Below, one piece after another: positions 62,401-64,000 of a stretch of 64,000 nt of DNA (position 1 is the stretch's first letter; each line of letters opens with the position of its first letter). Source of the DNA: Carex sylvatica (Eukaryota; Streptophyta; Magnoliopsida; Poales; Cyperaceae). Below the pieces are notes generated by a model. The model had not been told where the DNA came from. It was given only the letters and a program-made list of their open reading frames with translations, and did not search any database. Position numbers and translations under genes: made by a program. The DNA is taken from contig CAXKVR010000043.1 in NCBI GenBank assembly GCA_964058845.1, positions 682,001-746,000 of the forward strand. The letters are read 5' to 3'.

Positions 62401-64000
62401 GTTTTGGGTTTGTAAACACTCATTTATCTTGCCATATAGAGACACAACTAGAGTACTCCAAACACCTTCAATTAGAGTGTTGTATTAGGATTGTAAATGC
62501 CCTTTTGTCTTCCCATCTAGAGACACAACTAGAGTTCTCTAAACACCATCAATCGGAGCGTTGAATTAGGGTCGTGTGTGTCATATTATTTTGCCATTTG
62601 TGGACAGGACTAGAGTGCTCCAAACACCTACAATTGAAGTGTTGTATAGGGGTTGCAACTACCCTGTTCCCTTGCCATATGGAGATATTACTAGAGTGCT
62701 CCAAATAGGTTCGATTGGAATGTTGTTTTTGGGTCGTAAATGCCATATTCTCTTGCCATATAGAAACACTACTTGAGTCCTCCAAATACCTTCAATTGGA
62801 GTATTATATTAGGGTTGTAAATGCCCTAATATCTTACCATATAAAGACACTACTAGAGGGCTCGGAACACATTCAATTGGAATGTTTTATTAGGGTTATA
62901 AATACTCTATTATCTTGTCAATTAGAGACATTACTAGCATGCTTCAAACACCTAAAATTGGAGTGATGTATTTGGGTTGTAAACGCCCTTTAATCTTGCC
63001 ATGTAGAGAAACTACTTGAGTGCTCCAAACACCTACAATTGGAGTGTTGTATTGGGTTTGTGAACCCCCTTTTATCATGTCATATAGAGGCACGACTAGA
63101 GTACTCCAAACACCTTCAATTATAGTGCTATATTGGGATTGTAAGTGCCCTTTTTGTCTTCCCATCTAGAGACACAACTAGAGTGCTCCCAACACCATCA
63201 ATCGGAGTATTGAATTAGGATCGTATATGTCATATTATATTGCCATTTGTGGACAGTATTAGAGTGCTCGAAACACCTTCAATTGGAATGTTATATTAGG
63301 GTTGTAAATGCCCTACTATCTTACAATATAAAGACACTACTAGAGGGCTCGGAACACATTCAATTGGAATGTTTTATTATGGTTATAAATACTCTATTAT
63401 CTTGCCATATAGAGACACTACTAGCGTGCTCCAAACACCTAAAATTGGAGTGATGTATTGGGTTTGTAAACACGCTTTTGTCTTTCCATATAGAGTCATG
63501 ACTAGAGTACTCCAAACACCTTCAATTAGAGTGTTGTATTAGGGGTAGTAAATGCCCTTTAATCTTGCCATATAGAGAAACTACTAGAGTGCTCCAAACA
63601 CCTACAATTGGAGTGTTGTATTAGGTTTGTGAACCCCGTTTTATCATGCCATATAGAGACACGACTAGAGTACTCCAAACACCTTCAATTAAAGTGTTGT
63701 ATTTGGATTGTAAATACCCTTTTGTCTTTCCATCTAGAGACACAACTAGAGTGCTCCCAACACCATCAATCGGAGTTTTGAATTAGGGTCGTATATGTCA
63801 AATTATTTTGCCATTTGTGGACAGTACTAGAGTGCTTCAAACACCTTCAATTGGAGTGTTATATTAGGGTTGTAAATGCCCTATTATCTTACCATATAAA
63901 GACACTACTAGAGGGCACGGAACACATTCAATTAAAATGTTTTATTAGGGTTATAAATACTCTATTATCTTTCCATATATAGACACTACTAGCGTGCTCC
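59456..64000 (-). repeat. 81-bp tandem satellite, block 3, inverted orientation
   Basis: From about 59456 to the window end the unit runs on the opposite strand (CTCCAAACACCTTCAATTGG, AGTGTTGTATTAGGG, TTGTAAATGCCC). About 56 units. At the switch, GTGTTAGGAGCACTACAAGCG reads direct-orientation sequence into inverted sequence with no spacer. The first part, to about 59700, is the reverse complement of a mosaic resembling 57480-57660 and 57940-57990. Confidence 0.95.
60391..64000 (-). repeat. Large inverted repeat, right arm (at least 3610 bp, open at window edge)
   Basis: Reverse complement of 48627-52236 with a constant coordinate sum of 112627. The arm is complete at its inner end (60391) and still matching at 64000. 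The spacer between the arms (52237-60390) is 8154 bp, all satellite, and contains the orientation switch at about 59456. Confidence 0.93.

Noticed and set aside
22831..63453. Dozens of open frames of 60-209 residues encoding Cys- and Leu-rich repeats
   Set aside because: They follow the 81-bp satellite exactly, occur in three frames at once on both strands, change with the satellite variants, and lack gene signals. They are by-products of a period divisible by three.
48627..64000. Dismissing the large inverted repeat as a fold-back read artefact
   Set aside because: The arms differ at several single bases and are separated by 8.2 kb of non-mirrored satellite, which a simple fold-back of one molecule would not give. 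Artefact is still possible and should be tested with reads.
19431..64000. Calling the satellite centromeric
   Set aside because: The 81-bp period is short for plant centromeric satellite, intact-looking genes lie nearby, and nothing in the sequence itself shows centromere function.

Overview
The window is nuclear DNA of a flowering plant. It holds spliced plant genes with GT-AG introns, a plant-type kinesin, a plant carboxylesterase pseudogene, Ty1-copia and Ty3-gypsy relics, hAT, Mutator-like and Tourist-like non-autonomous elements, and long tandem satellite. Gene content suggests a eudicot, perhaps an asterid; that placement is weak inference. I saw no tRNA, rRNA or CRISPR.

Left part (1-17 kb), gene-bearing. 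The 5' end of an ABCI20/21-type ABC ATPase gene lies on the minus strand at 836-21 and runs off the left edge. Three copies of a ~76-bp tandem repeat sit just upstream of its start. Next are a plant CXE carboxylesterase pseudogene lacking its middle (2357-1694), an LTR copy (3368 to about 5990) split by a 590-bp hAT-like element, a small hairpin repeat, a Tourist-like MITE, and a decayed Ty3-gypsy RNase H/integrase fragment. One apparently intact gene follows: a six-exon minus-strand KIN-10A (PAKRP2-type) kinesin (16370-12204, 795 codons, every intron in phase 0).

Middle part (17-42.5 kb). A 220-bp foldback element and a 424-bp foldback element precede the satellite. An 81-bp-period satellite runs 19431-29743, interrupted by a 5'-truncated, nonsense-bearing Copia relic with an 1824-bp LTR (19642-22479). 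A block of nested mobile DNA follows: a Ty3-gypsy-like element on the minus strand with a 2952-bp 3' LTR, a PBS and a coding-poor interior; an 819-bp hAT-like element inside it; a 1325-bp solo LTR in its 5' LTR; and a cluster of foldback elements with one shared core. A broken F-box gene lies at 41500-40290.

Right part (42.5-64 kb) is almost wholly the same 81-bp satellite, interrupted by a 1526-bp solo LTR with 5-bp target duplications. The satellite carries duplications whose offsets are whole, or nearly whole, multiples of 81 bp. At about 59456 it changes strand. Positions 48627-52236 and 60391-64000 form a near-identical, gap-free inverted repeat of at least 3.6 kb that continues past the right edge.

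The genes here do not form a pathway. The main interest is the architecture of the satellite and the foldback element family.
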